A DNA stretch of 57,384 nucleotides from Candidatus Crickella merdequi (GTDB lineage Bacteria > Bacillota > Clostridia > Peptostreptococcales > Anaerovoracaceae). Below are positions 1 to 7,821 of this stretch, piece after piece (the first letter of the stretch is position 1; the number at the start of each line of letters is the position of its first letter). The notes beneath the pieces were generated by a model, which made no database searches, was not told the origin of the DNA, and saw only the letters and a program-made list of their open reading frames with translations. The stretch is taken from the NCBI GenBank assembly GCA_018064645.1, contig JAGHUT010000020.1, forward strand, positions 1 to 57,384. The letters run 5' to 3'. The position numbers and the translations under genes were made by a program.

Positions 1-45
1 GATGCGATTGGCGGATCGTTCAGTGCGTCTTAAGACGCTGCAGGT

Positions 46-93
46 AAAAGGCCCTTCTAGGGCCAGTGCAAACCACCAGTTTAACTGGTGGTT
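46..93 (-). terminator. Terminator hairpins after the Nudix gene
   Basis: Two inverted repeats lie directly downstream of the leftward Nudix gene. The first has arms AACCACCAGT/ACTGGTGGTT at 71-93. The second is GGCCCTAGAAGGGCC (50-64), followed on the minus strand by TTTTA. The second has the form of a Rho-independent terminator. Confidence 0.6.
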
Positions 94-98
94 ATGAT

Positions 99-497
99 TT
101 AGCTAAGAAGTCCCTGCTTATGCAGGTCTGCAAAAATCAGTTTATCCACCGGAGATATTCTATCCACATCTGCGGTTGTAAGCCACACCAGCTCGGCAAT
201 TTCTGATGACGCTTCAGGTTCGCCATCAAATTCAGCGAAGTAGCAGGTCATTTTAACAAGGATTCCTTCAGCGTGACCGTGGGCCTGGGCTTCATAGGTT
301 CCGTAATAGCGGATTGAGGGTTCCCTGATGTCGACGTTCAGTTCTTCTTTAATCTCGCGAATTAGCGTCTCCTGATCAGTCTCGTCACCCTCGCGCTTGC
401 CACCAGGGATGTAGTATTTATCCTTGTCCTTGGAACGCGTGCTGAGGAGTTTGCCGTCTACAAGGTAGAGGAGGGCGATTTTGTCGATTAGCTTCAT
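99..497 (-). CDS. Nudix hydrolase
   Basis: This 132-residue protein belongs to the Nudix family, which hydrolyses nucleoside diphosphates linked to another group; the substrate cannot be told from the sequence. The Nudix box is complete at about residues 33-55: G33, five residues, E39, seven residues, then R47-E48 and E51-E52. The start is the ATG at 497, because GAAAGGAC lies at good spacing before it; an upstream in-frame ATG would run into the preceding gene. The gene follows the deleted iron-sulfur protein gene by two bases on the same strand, so both may share a transcript. Length and motif fit a small single-domain housecleaning Nudix enzyme, probably cytosolic. Confidence 0.9.
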   Translation of the reverse strand: MKLIDKIALLYLVDGKLLSTRSKDKDKYYIPGGKREGDETDQETLIREIKEELNVDIREPSIRYYGTYEAQAHGHAEGILVKMTCYFAEFDGEPEASSEIAELVWLTTADVDRISPVDKLIFADLHKQGLLS

Positions 498-499
498 GG

Positions 500-925
500 C
501 TAAAGTCCTTTCGATGGGTTTGTAAAAGAGCATGGAAGGCCTACAAGGCATTTGCCACAGGAGCCATCTCTCTTAAAAAGACAAAATTCCTCTTCTGGCC
601 TTGGTGTTGGTTCCAGCTCCCAGTCTGTGATTATGGAGCACACGCGTCCGCAGCAACCCTGCTCTGTAATCATCATGTTGCTCTCTGGAATGCTCTCCAC
701 AAATGGCACGAAAACCGCGATTACCGATTTCGCACCCGGCACGAGATCTGATGGAAGGGCGTGGGTTGGACCTACAATTGTCTTTAGCTCTTCGTATAAA
801 GGATCGTTGGCGTCAGCAATTCCAACGATTGGTTTCTTCCAGCGAGTAATAATGTCATGAGTCTTCGGATAGTCCTCAATAAACTCTGCAACCCAGTTGT
901 AAATTCTGCTTTGGTCGTTCATCAT
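500..925 (-). pseudogene. Internally deleted 4Fe-4S (QueG-like) protein
   Basis: The 141-residue reading frame matches the ends and pieces of a roughly 260-residue iron-sulfur protein family related to epoxyqueuosine reductase. The N-terminal third reads normally up to the segment VPFVESIPESN. It then jumps to a Cys-rich block (MMITEQGCCGR), and after CLFKRDGSC it jumps again to the terminal GKCLVGLPCSF block. By my recollection of full-length relatives, about 80 and 45 residues are missing at these two joins, yet the frame stays open. An intact AAAGGAGC ribosome site precedes the start. Most cysteines that would bind the second cluster are lost, so I infer a non-functional remnant, unless the short form has been kept for another role. 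Confidence 0.6.
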
Positions 926-1093
926 AAAGCTCCTTTGTTGACTACAAGTGATTTGCTTTTGGTAATTATATTACCTTGCAATAAGAGAAAAAAGATTTTT
1001 TCGTAAATCGCGAAGCAAAACTGTACTGAAGGGGAACTTCCTTTGCTGTATTATTGCATAACCAAAAAGCAAAATGCGCACAAAGGAGGCGAA

Positions 1094-1918
1094 ATGGCAT
1101 ATATAGATACAATTGAAACAAGGAAGAATATGCTCCAGCAAAAGGCTCTGGAACTAAGGAGAAAGATTGGTCAATTGCCGGAAGGGACATTAAGGTGTGC
1201 AAAGAACAATGGCTATACGCAATGGTTCAACTATAATCCCGAAAAAGATAACGAAAGGGTGTATATCCCAAAGGGGGATATGCGGATGGCAGAGAAGCTG
1301 GCTCTGAAGGGATTCTACGAGAGGCAGCTTAAAGACATTGAGTATGAGATTAAGATAATAGATGCTTTTATTAAGAAATACAGCAGAGTTGATGCACAGC
1401 CTGGCAGCAGCTACTATAATCGAAAGCCCGAATACAAGAGGCTCATTGACAAGTGTTTAAAAGAAGAGACGCCGGAAATAAAAGAATTCCTCTCAATGCA
1501 ATATGTAACAAATGCACACCCAGAAGGCTTGAAGTTTACAACGAAGTCAGGGCTGAAGGTAAGAAGCAAAACAGAAAATGAAATTGCAGATATGCTTGAC
1601 TACTACAGACTACCGTATCTGTATGAGGTCCCATACTCATATGTAAAGAATGGCTGGACAAGGACAATTCTGCTCGATTTCACTATCTTAAACCCTATAA
1701 CATTCCAAAGAGTCGGATGGACACACATGGGAAGAATGGATGACCCGGCTTATGTCAAACGTAATGAAACCCATGTTGCCGATTTGACTTTGCTCGGTTT
1801 CATTCCGGGAGACAATCTGATAGTGACCTACGAAAGTCTAAACAGATTAATGTCTTCAGCAGAGATCGATGCACAAATTATTCGGTTTTTTCCGGGAATA
1901 GAAACCTGGAGATGGTAG
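1094..1918 (+). CDS. Hypothetical protein, PD-(D/E)XK nuclease-like C-terminal half
   Basis: A 274-residue protein I cannot name. Residues 1-100 are charged and probably helical. The second half contains VRSKTENEIADMLDYY, then YEVPYSY and ILLDFTI. This order (Lys-rich strand, helix with a conserved Glu, then Asp-Phe in a strand) resembles PD-(D/E)XK or VRR-NUC-type nucleases, often from mobile elements. I do not see a clean E-x-K signature, so nuclease activity is only a suggestion. The start at 1094 is chosen because AAAGGAGG lies seven bases upstream; an upstream in-frame ATG lacks a ribosome site. A MITE-like element begins exactly at the last base of the TAG stop codon. The gene has no operon partner. 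Confidence 0.6.
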   Translation: MAYIDTIETRKNMLQQKALELRRKIGQLPEGTLRCAKNNGYTQWFNYNPEKDNERVYIPKGDMRMAEKLALKGFYERQLKDIEYEIKIIDAFIKKYSRVDAQPGSSYYNRKPEYKRLIDKCLKEETPEIKEFLSMQYVTNAHPEGLKFTTKSGLKVRSKTENEIADMLDYYRLPYLYEVPYSYVKNGWTRTILLDFTILNPITFQRVGWTHMGRMDDPAYVKRNETHVADLTLLGFIPGDNLIVTYESLNRLMSSAEIDAQIIRFFPGIETWRW

Positions 1919-2194
1919 TTTGTGTATATATGACGAAATGAAATATAAAATCAGTAAAATTGTGTATATACGGAAGAATCGAAAGAAACTACAGTAAAAA
2001 ATCAAATGTGGCCCTGATTGAAGCACAACAAGGCCACAAAAGAGACTTTTTTCGCAAAAAATCGAGACGTTTTAGCAGATTATTTCTCGGACAGCGACCG
2101 ACATGGCGGGCAATTATATGTTTTTTGTAGAGCAAGAGTGAAATACACACAAAATTACTGATTTTTGAAAAAGAAAGTTCATATATACACAAAC
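1918..2194. repeat. MITE-like element, copy 1 (277 bp)
   Basis: A gene-free stretch bounded by matching inverted ends. The outer 16 bases GTTTGTGTATATATGA (1918-1933) are repeated in reverse at 2179-2194. A second inner block (AATCAGTAA followed by TTGTG) occurs about 30 bases inside each end in the same relative orientation. The interior has no credible gene. A similar element at 35532-35794 has the same two-block ends. This looks like a small non-autonomous mobile element or a dispersed structured element; no transposase is present in the window. Confidence 0.55.
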
Positions 2195-2197
2195 CCA

Positions 2198-2225
2198 CAA
2201 AAAAAGGAGCAAGCTCCCTTTTTTT
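2198..2225 (-). terminator. Terminator at the ldh-like gene
   Basis: Hairpin GGAGC-AA-GCTCC flanked by A-rich and T-rich tracts on either side, so it can work in both directions. It lies just beyond the stop codon of the leftward dehydrogenase gene. Confidence 0.75.
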
Positions 2226-2234
2226 GCAACGGTA

Positions 2235-3194
2235 TTATTCACCGAAATATTCTTTAATGTTAATAATTGAGTTCTCAACCATCTGTGATACGGCTTCCTG
2301 TGTGTAGAAGGCTGTGTGCGGTGTGATGATTACATTAGGATATGAGTTGAGAATTGCCATCTTTGGGTTCTTAAGCGGTTCACCCATGCGATTGAAATAG
2401 TAGAGTCCGTCCTCGTACTCGATTGTGTCGAGGCAGGCGAAGCCGACTTTGCCTGAATCGAGATTGTCAATGAGGGCATCACTGTCAAGGAGCATGCCGC
2501 GAGCGCAGTTGATAATGCCGACACCATTCTTCATCTTGTCGAATGCTTCATAGCCAATCATGTGGTAGTTCTCGTTAACGCCCGGTGCGTGAATTGTGAT
2601 TACATCGGATTCGCTGATGAGGGTATCAAGGTCAACATACTCAGCCATTTCGGCAACCTCTGGATTAGGGTATGGATCGTAAGCAAGAATGCGGCAGCCG
2701 AAGCCTGTCAGGTCCTTGATGACTGTACGGCCGATTCTGCCGGTGCCGACAACTCCGATTGTGCAGTGCTGAATCTCCTTGCCCAGCTTGCCCTTCAGTG
2801 AGAAGTCCTGAGCAGCGGCGCGTAGCATCGTCTCTTTAATCTTGCGCAATCCCATAAGCATCAGCATTACAGTGTAATCTGCAACCGTGCTTGGTGAATA
2901 AGAGATATTAAGAACACCAATTCCAACACTTCTGGCGTATTCATAATCTATGTGAATGAAACCGATGGTTCTTGTTGCAATTACTTTGACACCAAGCTCT
3001 TTAAGCTTGTCGATCATCGGTCTGTCAATTGGCGAGGTGATAATGTTGATTGCGTCGTAGCCTCTGGCCAGCTCAAGATTCTCAAGGACCGGCGTCTCTG
3101 TTGTATAGTCGAACTCAACATTGTACTTCTCGCAGAAGTCAAGCAGATATTTCTCTTCATCAAATGGTCTGATGCTGTAAGCAAACATTCTCAT
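2235..3194 (-). CDS. D-2-hydroxyacid dehydrogenase (D-lactate dehydrogenase-like)
   Basis: A 319-residue NAD-dependent dehydrogenase of the D-isomer-specific family, which interconverts a 2-keto acid and its D-2-hydroxy acid in the cytosol. The NAD-binding glycine motif GVVGTGRIGR is near residue 150. The catalytic Arg lies in INCARG (about 230), the Glu follows in the IEYEDG region and the His is in ITPHTAFYT (about 295). The C-terminal segment EDGLYYFNR fits the fermentative D-lactate dehydrogenase/VanH branch, so pyruvate to D-lactate is the likely reaction, but related substrates cannot be excluded. An AGGAGG ribosome site precedes the ATG at 3194. It is a single-gene transcript ending at the hairpin at 2198-2225. 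Confidence 0.85.
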   Translation of the reverse strand: MRMFAYSIRPFDEEKYLLDFCEKYNVEFDYTTETPVLENLELARGYDAINIITSPIDRPMIDKLKELGVKVIATRTIGFIHIDYEYARSVGIGVLNISYSPSTVADYTVMLMLMGLRKIKETMLRAAAQDFSLKGKLGKEIQHCTIGVVGTGRIGRTVIKDLTGFGCRILAYDPYPNPEVAEMAEYVDLDTLISESDVITIHAPGVNENYHMIGYEAFDKMKNGVGIINCARGMLLDSDALIDNLDSGKVGFACLDTIEYEDGLYYFNRMGEPLKNPKMAILNSYPNVIITPHTAFYTQEAVSQMVENSIINIKEYFGE

Positions 3195-3303
3195 GGTCTT
3201 TGACCTCCTGTTTAAGTCTGATTTAAGTGGAACACATTACCGGGCAAAAATCAAGTTTTTCAAGCTGCGATGATGGTGTAGAATAACATCAGAGGTGAAA
3301 GAA

Positions 3304-4158
3304 ATGAGAGAGACTAAAGGCGACATGCCGGTACTTGCAATCTGTTATGATTTTGATAAAACACTGAGCCCGGACAACATGCAGGCTCAGGGCTATCTTG
3401 AGTCTGTGGATTTCCCGGATCAGGATGAATTCTGGGCAACAACAAACAAGCTGGCCAGAGAGAACGAAATGGACGCTGATCTGGCATGGATGTATTGCAT
3501 GGAGAGGGAAGCGAGAGGCAAGCTTGTTTTTACAAAAGAAAAATTAATGGATTACGGCTCGAGGATTTCTCTTTATGACGGAGCGGCAACGTGGTTCGAG
3601 AGGATTTGCAGATATGGAGAGGCTCATGGTGTAAAAGTTGAGCATTATATTATAAGCTCCGGCCTTCGCGAGATGATTGAAGGAACCGAGGTTGCCGGCT
3701 GTTTCAAGAAAATCTATGCAAGCTCCTTTTATTACGACGAAAGAGGCGTAGCTGTATGGCCGGCGCAGGTTGTAAATTATACTAATAAGACACAGTACCT
3801 CTTCAGGATTTCCAAGGGCGTTCTTGATGTCAACGACCGCGGGGTGAATGATTATTTTCCGCCTAGCGAGATGAGGGTGCCGTTCCGCAACATGGTTTAC
3901 ATTGGAGACAGCGATACAGATATTCCATGCATGAAGCTGGTCAACTCCTATGGCGGCCATTCAATTGGCGTGTACAATCCAGCGACAGAAGACAAAACAA
4001 AGGTTAGAAAACTCATTAGTGAGAATAGAATCAAGTATTTCACCGCGGCAGATTACACAGAGGGGTCAGAGCTCGACGAACTTGTCAAAGCCATAATAGA
4101 CTCGACTGCAGCGAGAGAAGTGCTGGAAGAGATTCACTATAAGAAAGAGAAAGAGTAA
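3304..4158 (+). CDS. HAD-superfamily phosphatase
   Basis: A 284-residue haloacid dehalogenase-type hydrolase. Motif I is CYDFDKTLS near residues 14-22, with nucleophile D16 and acid/base D18. Motif IV is YIGDSDTDIPC near residue 200. The roughly 100 residues between motif I and the substrate region form a helical cap. The family removes phosphate from small molecules or proteins; the substrate is not evident. I start at the ATG at 3304 with AGAGGTG as ribosome site; a GTG nine bases upstream lies inside that site. Two bases separate it from the following membrane-protein gene, so the two are probably co-transcribed. Confidence 0.8.
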   Translation: MRETKGDMPVLAICYDFDKTLSPDNMQAQGYLESVDFPDQDEFWATTNKLARENEMDADLAWMYCMEREARGKLVFTKEKLMDYGSRISLYDGAATWFERICRYGEAHGVKVEHYIISSGLREMIEGTEVAGCFKKIYASSFYYDERGVAVWPAQVVNYTNKTQYLFRISKGVLDVNDRGVNDYFPPSEMRVPFRNMVYIGDSDTDIPCMKLVNSYGGHSIGVYNPATEDKTKVRKLISENRIKYFTAADYTEGSELDELVKAIIDSTAAREVLEEIHYKKEKE

Positions 4159-4160
4159 AC

Positions 4161-4922
4161 ATGACAGAAGATGAAAAGCTGGAGCTTACAGATGTCACTA
4201 TCGAAGAGCTTGAAGAATTCATAATAGAGGCAGAGGCATCAAAGAAGCTGCAGAAGGAGCAGCAGAAGAATCCAAAGCGCAGATTACCGAAGGTGAGTGA
4301 GATACATCTGAGTAAAGCTGTTGCTGCACTTCTTGTGGCTGTCGTGTTTCTCGTTGGCGGCTCCACCATTGCCGCTATCATAGAACACCAGCATCAGCAG
4401 AAGATAGATGATTATATGCAGAAGATGAAAATCAATGCTTTTGCAATGGCCGTCAAAACAGAAACGTCTGAGTACTCAGACGGATACACTCTTCAGCAGA
4501 TTTCGGATATGACACTTGAGGTATGGCACGATGCAATTTACCACACGCCGGATTCAGATACAGCTCCGTATGTGACAGGTGCTGGAGATTTCAACGAGGC
4601 ATTGCGCAGATTCTTCCAGGAAGAGAAGGTTCAGCAATTCTTCAACAATGCACTTCCACCGGCAATAGATTTTTCGGATTGTCCGGAAGAGCTTGACGAA
4701 ATAAAAGAAGCATATAAAGATATGCTGGATGCATACATCGCGCTGGTTACCTTTGTACAGGCGCCAAACGCCTCATATAACACATACAATTCAATTCGTG
4801 GAGAGAAATACATGGAATTTGTCAATGCTTTCTATGGATTCATCGCTGTCTGTCCCCTCGATGACATGGAAGAAATAAAAGATAACTATCATGAGGAAGA
4901 TATGGCAATAGATTATGAGTAA
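4161..4922 (+). CDS. Hypothetical single-pass membrane protein
   Basis: A 253-residue protein with no recognised domain. The first 50 residues are acidic, then basic and probably helical. One hydrophobic segment (about residues 53-73: ALLVAVVFLVGGSTIAAII) should anchor it in the membrane with the N-terminus inside. The remaining 180 residues would be outside; they are rich in acidic and aromatic residues and predicted mostly helical. It starts two bases after the HAD phosphatase gene and ends in a terminator, so the pair forms a small operon. The extracellular part could be a sensor or a cell-envelope factor, but nothing in the sequence proves it. Confidence 0.75.
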   Translation: MTEDEKLELTDVTIEELEEFIIEAEASKKLQKEQQKNPKRRLPKVSEIHLSKAVAALLVAVVFLVGGSTIAAIIEHQHQQKIDDYMQKMKINAFAMAVKTETSEYSDGYTLQQISDMTLEVWHDAIYHTPDSDTAPYVTGAGDFNEALRRFFQEEKVQQFFNNALPPAIDFSDCPEELDEIKEAYKDMLDAYIALVTFVQAPNASYNTYNSIRGEKYMEFVNAFYGFIAVCPLDDMEEIKDNYHEEDMAIDYE

Positions 4923-4947
4923 AAAAAGGACCCTCGAGGGTCCTTTT
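4921..4947 (+). terminator. Terminator after the HAD/membrane protein pair
   Basis: Perfect hairpin AGGACCCTCGAGGGTCCT followed by TTTT and preceded by A-run. It is symmetric and could also end transcription from the opposite TSUP gene. Confidence 0.85.
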
Positions 4948-5041
4948 TGGTTGGCGAGAGTTGAAGCGAGAAGCGGAGACAAGGATTTTTCCCTATGGAA
5001 GCCTCACGTCTGCTCTTACATCCATGATACTGCGCAAATAT

Positions 5042-5821
5042 CTAGAAGAAATCTGCAACCAGTTTTGCAAAGAGCAGCGCCAGCACACAATAATACACTG
5101 GCCTAACGAAGCGGGCGCCTTTGGTAACAGCAATGCTGGCGCCCATATAGTTGCCGGCAATATAGCAGGCACATGTTGGAACGATAGCCTCCCAGCACAT
5201 GAAGCCAGATCTGGCATACAGAATTCCAGCCAGCAGATTGGCCCACAGAAGAACGAAACGGGCGAGGCCGTTGCCCTTGACCATTCCGCATTTGAGAACC
5301 ATCGCAAAGAAAATCATATAGAATGTGCCGCTTGCCGGTCCGTAGAATGCGTGGTAAGTGCTGACAAGCAGAGTGACAGCAGCCACACCGAAGAACTTGC
5401 GGCGACCGGAAGGAGCAGAAGACGAGTCCTCCTCGCTGCTGTTTTTCTGTATAAAGGTAACAGCCGCCAGCACCGGCACAAGGAATAGCATTAGAAGCTG
5501 AAGGAACCTGTCGCTCATTACAAGATTGAGCCTGGTACCGAGAAAAGCACCGATAACGATGAACGGCACCGACATCCAGCCGGCCTGATAGTCTACGTTG
5601 CCGCTGCGAGAGTATTTATAAAGAGCCATTCCGCAGCCCGGAACAGCAGCCATGAGATTGGTGCCCACAACCATGTGCGCCGGCATACCCGTTGAAAGAA
5701 GAGCGGGCACAGTAAGAAGCCCGCCGCCACCGCAGACAGCATCAACAGTGCCGCCAAGCAGATAAGCCGCGCATACGAGAAGCCCCTGTAAACTCAGAAT
5801 TGCAAAATCATAATTATCCAT
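5042..5821 (-). CDS. TSUP-family permease (TauE/SafE)
   Basis: A 259-residue integral membrane protein with about eight hydrophobic helices in two similar halves, typical of the TauE/SafE (TSUP) family. Members export or import sulfite, sulfonates or other small anions. The N-terminal signature GGTVDAVCGGGGLLTVPALL (about residues 24-43) with its glycine cluster is characteristic. A polar cytoplasmic loop of Ser/Glu residues lies near residue 130. Length is normal. The ribosome site before the ATG at 5821 is weak. No sulfur-metabolism gene lies next to it, so the substrate is open. Confidence 0.85.
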   Translation of the reverse strand: MDNYDFAILSLQGLLVCAAYLLGGTVDAVCGGGGLLTVPALLSTGMPAHMVVGTNLMAAVPGCGMALYKYSRSGNVDYQAGWMSVPFIVIGAFLGTRLNLVMSDRFLQLLMLFLVPVLAAVTFIQKNSSEEDSSSAPSGRRKFFGVAAVTLLVSTYHAFYGPASGTFYMIFFAMVLKCGMVKGNGLARFVLLWANLLAGILYARSGFMCWEAIVPTCACYIAGNYMGASIAVTKGARFVRPVYYCVLALLFAKLVADFF

Positions 5822-5888
5822 GCATTAAGAATAAGCCTTTGGTCTTCCTTTATCAATGTGTTAAACTGAAGAAACGGAGGAAGATTAT

Positions 5889-6419
5889 ATGAACATCACA
5901 GTATATCTTGGCGCAAGTAAAGGCGCCGATCCAGCGCTCACAGCAGCAGTTCGAGAGCTGGGCACATGGATTGGAATCACAGGCAACACTCTGATTTATG
6001 GAGGCTCGAAGATGGGACTTATGGGCGAGCTGGCTGTTTCAGCCATGGAGGCCGGCGCAGAAGTAATCGGCGTGGAGCCGCAGATGTTCATGGATGATGA
6101 GCTGCAGCTGGACGGACTGTCAGAGCTGATCGTAACGCCGGACATGCCGTCACGAAAAACGCGCATGATTGAAATGGGCGATGCTTTTATTGCTTTTCCG
6201 GGAGGAACAGGAACCCTCGAGGAGATAACCGAAGTAATGTCACAGGTGAGCCTCGGCCTTAAAGACGCCAGATGCATTTTCTACAATCTCAATCATTATT
6301 ACGATGATCTTAAGAAGTTCCTCGCGCACATGATCGAGATGGGCCTCTCAACAGAAGAAAGACAGCGCAACGTGTTTTTTGCTGAGAGCCTTGCGGACAT
6401 CGAAGAACTGCTCGTGTAG
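5889..6419 (+). CDS. LOG-family nucleotide 5'-monophosphate phosphoribohydrolase
   Basis: A 176-residue protein of the TIGR00730/LOG family. It shows the paired signatures: GGSKMGLMG near residue 38, PSRKTRM near residue 95 and PGGTGTLEE near residue 111. The Glu and Arg residues in the last motifs form the active site that cleaves the N-glycosidic bond of cytokinin riboside or AMP-like nucleotides. In bacteria the physiological role is usually unclear, perhaps nucleotide housekeeping. An excellent ACGGAGGAAG ribosome site precedes the start. It stands alone between the leftward TSUP gene and a terminator. Confidence 0.88.
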   Translation: MNITVYLGASKGADPALTAAVRELGTWIGITGNTLIYGGSKMGLMGELAVSAMEAGAEVIGVEPQMFMDDELQLDGLSELIVTPDMPSRKTRMIEMGDAFIAFPGGTGTLEEITEVMSQVSLGLKDARCIFYNLNHYYDDLKKFLAHMIEMGLSTEERQRNVFFAESLADIEELLV

Positions 6420-6442
6420 TCACCATATTTTTAAAAAATTGC

Positions 6443-6467
6443 GAGCCGTGGCAGTCAGCCACGGCTC
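6443..6467 (+). terminator. Terminator after the LOG gene
   Basis: Ten-base-pair stem GAGCCGTGGC/GCCACGGCTC with a five-base loop, followed by TTTTCTCTTT. Confidence 0.85.
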
Positions 6468-6526
6468 TTTTCTCTTTGGCGAAAGGTAACACTTTTTCGT
6501 AAGAAATCCCGAAATTTCAACATTTA

Positions 6527-6555
6527 TTGACTTTGCCCCTCCAACATAGTATATT
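6527..6555 (+). promoter_or_regulatory. Promoter of the niacin operon
   Basis: TTGACT (6527-6532), 17-base spacer, TATATT (6550-6555). The predicted start at about 6562 falls at the edge of the palindrome at 6563-6580, which would place a bound repressor over the transcription start. Confidence 0.75.
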
Positions 6556-6562
6556 GATTATG

Positions 6563-6580
6563 CACCTGACAAGACAGGTG
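6563..6580. promoter_or_regulatory. Candidate NiaR operator
   Basis: Perfect inverted repeat CACCTG-ACAAGA-CAGGTG directly after the -10 box. NiaR (YrxA) regulators of Firmicutes bind palindromes with ACCTG/CAGGT half-sites, and a NiaR gene is the fifth gene of the operon that follows. Autoregulation by nicotinic acid is therefore likely. Confidence 0.75.
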
Positions 6581-6619
6581 TAAATACTTAGACAACACTT
6601 CGAAAGGTATTTGTCGATT

Positions 6620-7180
6620 ATGAAAGATTTACTTCTTGTCATAGACATGCAGAAGGTATACACCGCTGGCGGCCACTGGCAGTGTGAAGGTACGGAAGCG
6701 GCAGCAGAGAGAATCCGCGGGCTTATCCGTGAAAAGGGGGAAGAGCTGGAAGTTGTTTTTACCAGATTCGACCCACCTGTTAATCCGGATGGCGTTTGGG
6801 CTGAGTACAATCAGGTTAACGCAGAGGTTAATGCAGATGAAGCGGCGGCGGAGATGATGGGCTGCTTCGCTGACATGACTGGTGAAGGCGCGGATAAGTA
6901 TCCGCTTTACAGCAAGTCAATCTATTCAGCAGCTGATATTCCGGAACTTCAGGAGGCCCTGTACAGGGCTGACCGCATTGCGGTTTGCGGAGTCGTGGCT
7001 GAGTGCTGCGTGCTGGCAACAGTGATGGCTCTCATCGACAAAGGACTTAAAGTTGTTTATCTTACTGACGCAGTCGCAGGGGAAAGCGCAGAGACAGCAA
7101 GCGCCGTAGAGTTAGTGCTCGCAGGACTTGACCCGCTGCACGTGTGCAGAATGACTGTAGAGGATTTTATAAGTAATTAA
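6620..7180 (+). CDS. Isochorismatase-family cysteine hydrolase, probable nicotinamidase
   Basis: A 186-residue cysteine hydrolase with the triad expected for the family: Asp in VIDMQ (about residue 8), a mid-protein Lys (SKSIYSA, about 100), and Cys in VVAECCVLAT (about 135), preceded by the cis-peptide region. Nicotinamidases of this fold deamidate nicotinamide to nicotinic acid. The assignment rests on context: it is the first gene behind a NiaR-type operator and is followed by an ECF transporter and NiaR itself. Other amidase or isochorismatase activities remain possible. The ATG at 6620 is preferred; a TTG at 6611 sits too close to the GAAAGG site. Confidence 0.75.
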   Translation: MKDLLLVIDMQKVYTAGGHWQCEGTEAAAERIRGLIREKGEELEVVFTRFDPPVNPDGVWAEYNQVNAEVNADEAAAEMMGCFADMTGEGADKYPLYSKSIYSAADIPELQEALYRADRIAVCGVVAECCVLATVMALIDKGLKVVYLTDAVAGESAETASAVELVLAGLDPLHVCRMTVEDFISN

Positions 7181-7193
7181 GGAGACAAAGAAA

Positions 7194-7796
7194 ATGGCTA
7201 AGATTTTTAAGACCAAGCTGACAGCAGCAACAATCGTACTGATTCCAGCATGCATCGGAATCAACTATCTCGGTAAGCTTTTCGCTTCACTGCTTAAGCT
7301 GCCACTGTGGCTGGATTCAATCGGAACATGCATAGGCGCATGCCTCGGCGGACCTATTATCGGTGGACTCTGCGGAGCTGTGAACAACATTGTTTTTGGT
7401 CTGACAACAGGTGATAACATCACACTGATTTACGCACTTACAAGCCTTGGCATCGGTATCGCAGTAGGTATCATGGCAAGATGCGGATTCATGAAGAGCT
7501 TTCCTAAGGCAATGCTCACAGCAGTAGTTGGTGGAACAGCAGCAGTATGCATCTCAACACCGCTCAACATCATGTTCTGGGGCGGCACAACAGGCAACGT
7601 ATGGGGAGATGCACTCTTTGCAATTACACAGGCTAAGGGAATGTCAGTTGGAATGGGCTCATTCCTCGACGAGCTGGTAGTGGATGTACCTGACAAGCTT
7701 CTGACTCTCATCATCGTATACCTGATTCTGAAGGGACTCCCACAGAAGCTGACATCACTTTATGATGTAAATGCAGAAATCGAGAGACTTGACTAA
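7194..7796 (+). CDS. ECF transporter S component, probable niacin-type
   Basis: A 200-residue membrane protein with about six hydrophobic helices, the size of an ECF substrate-binding (S) subunit. It begins with a short basic stretch, then helices rich in Ala, Gly and Ile. A glycine-rich segment (GACLGGPIIGGLCGAVNN) near residue 45 resembles other S subunits. Its own T and A subunits follow immediately, so this is a dedicated (group I-like) ECF importer. Its place between a nicotinamidase and NiaR suggests that it takes up niacin, nicotinamide or a nicotinamide nucleoside. Substrate identity is inference. Good AAGGAG ribosome site. Confidence 0.75.
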   Translation: MAKIFKTKLTAATIVLIPACIGINYLGKLFASLLKLPLWLDSIGTCIGACLGGPIIGGLCGAVNNIVFGLTTGDNITLIYALTSLGIGIAVGIMARCGFMKSFPKAMLTAVVGGTAAVCISTPLNIMFWGGTTGNVWGDALFAITQAKGMSVGMGSFLDELVVDVPDKLLTLIIVYLILKGLPQKLTSLYDVNAEIERLD

Positions 7797-7821
7797 TTTA
7801 AGAACCGAAAGGCTTGAATAA

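Noticed and set aside
4961-5488. Long plus-strand frame opposite the TSUP gene
   Set aside because: It mirrors the codon pattern of the membrane protein on the other strand, has no ribosome site and no recognisable domain.
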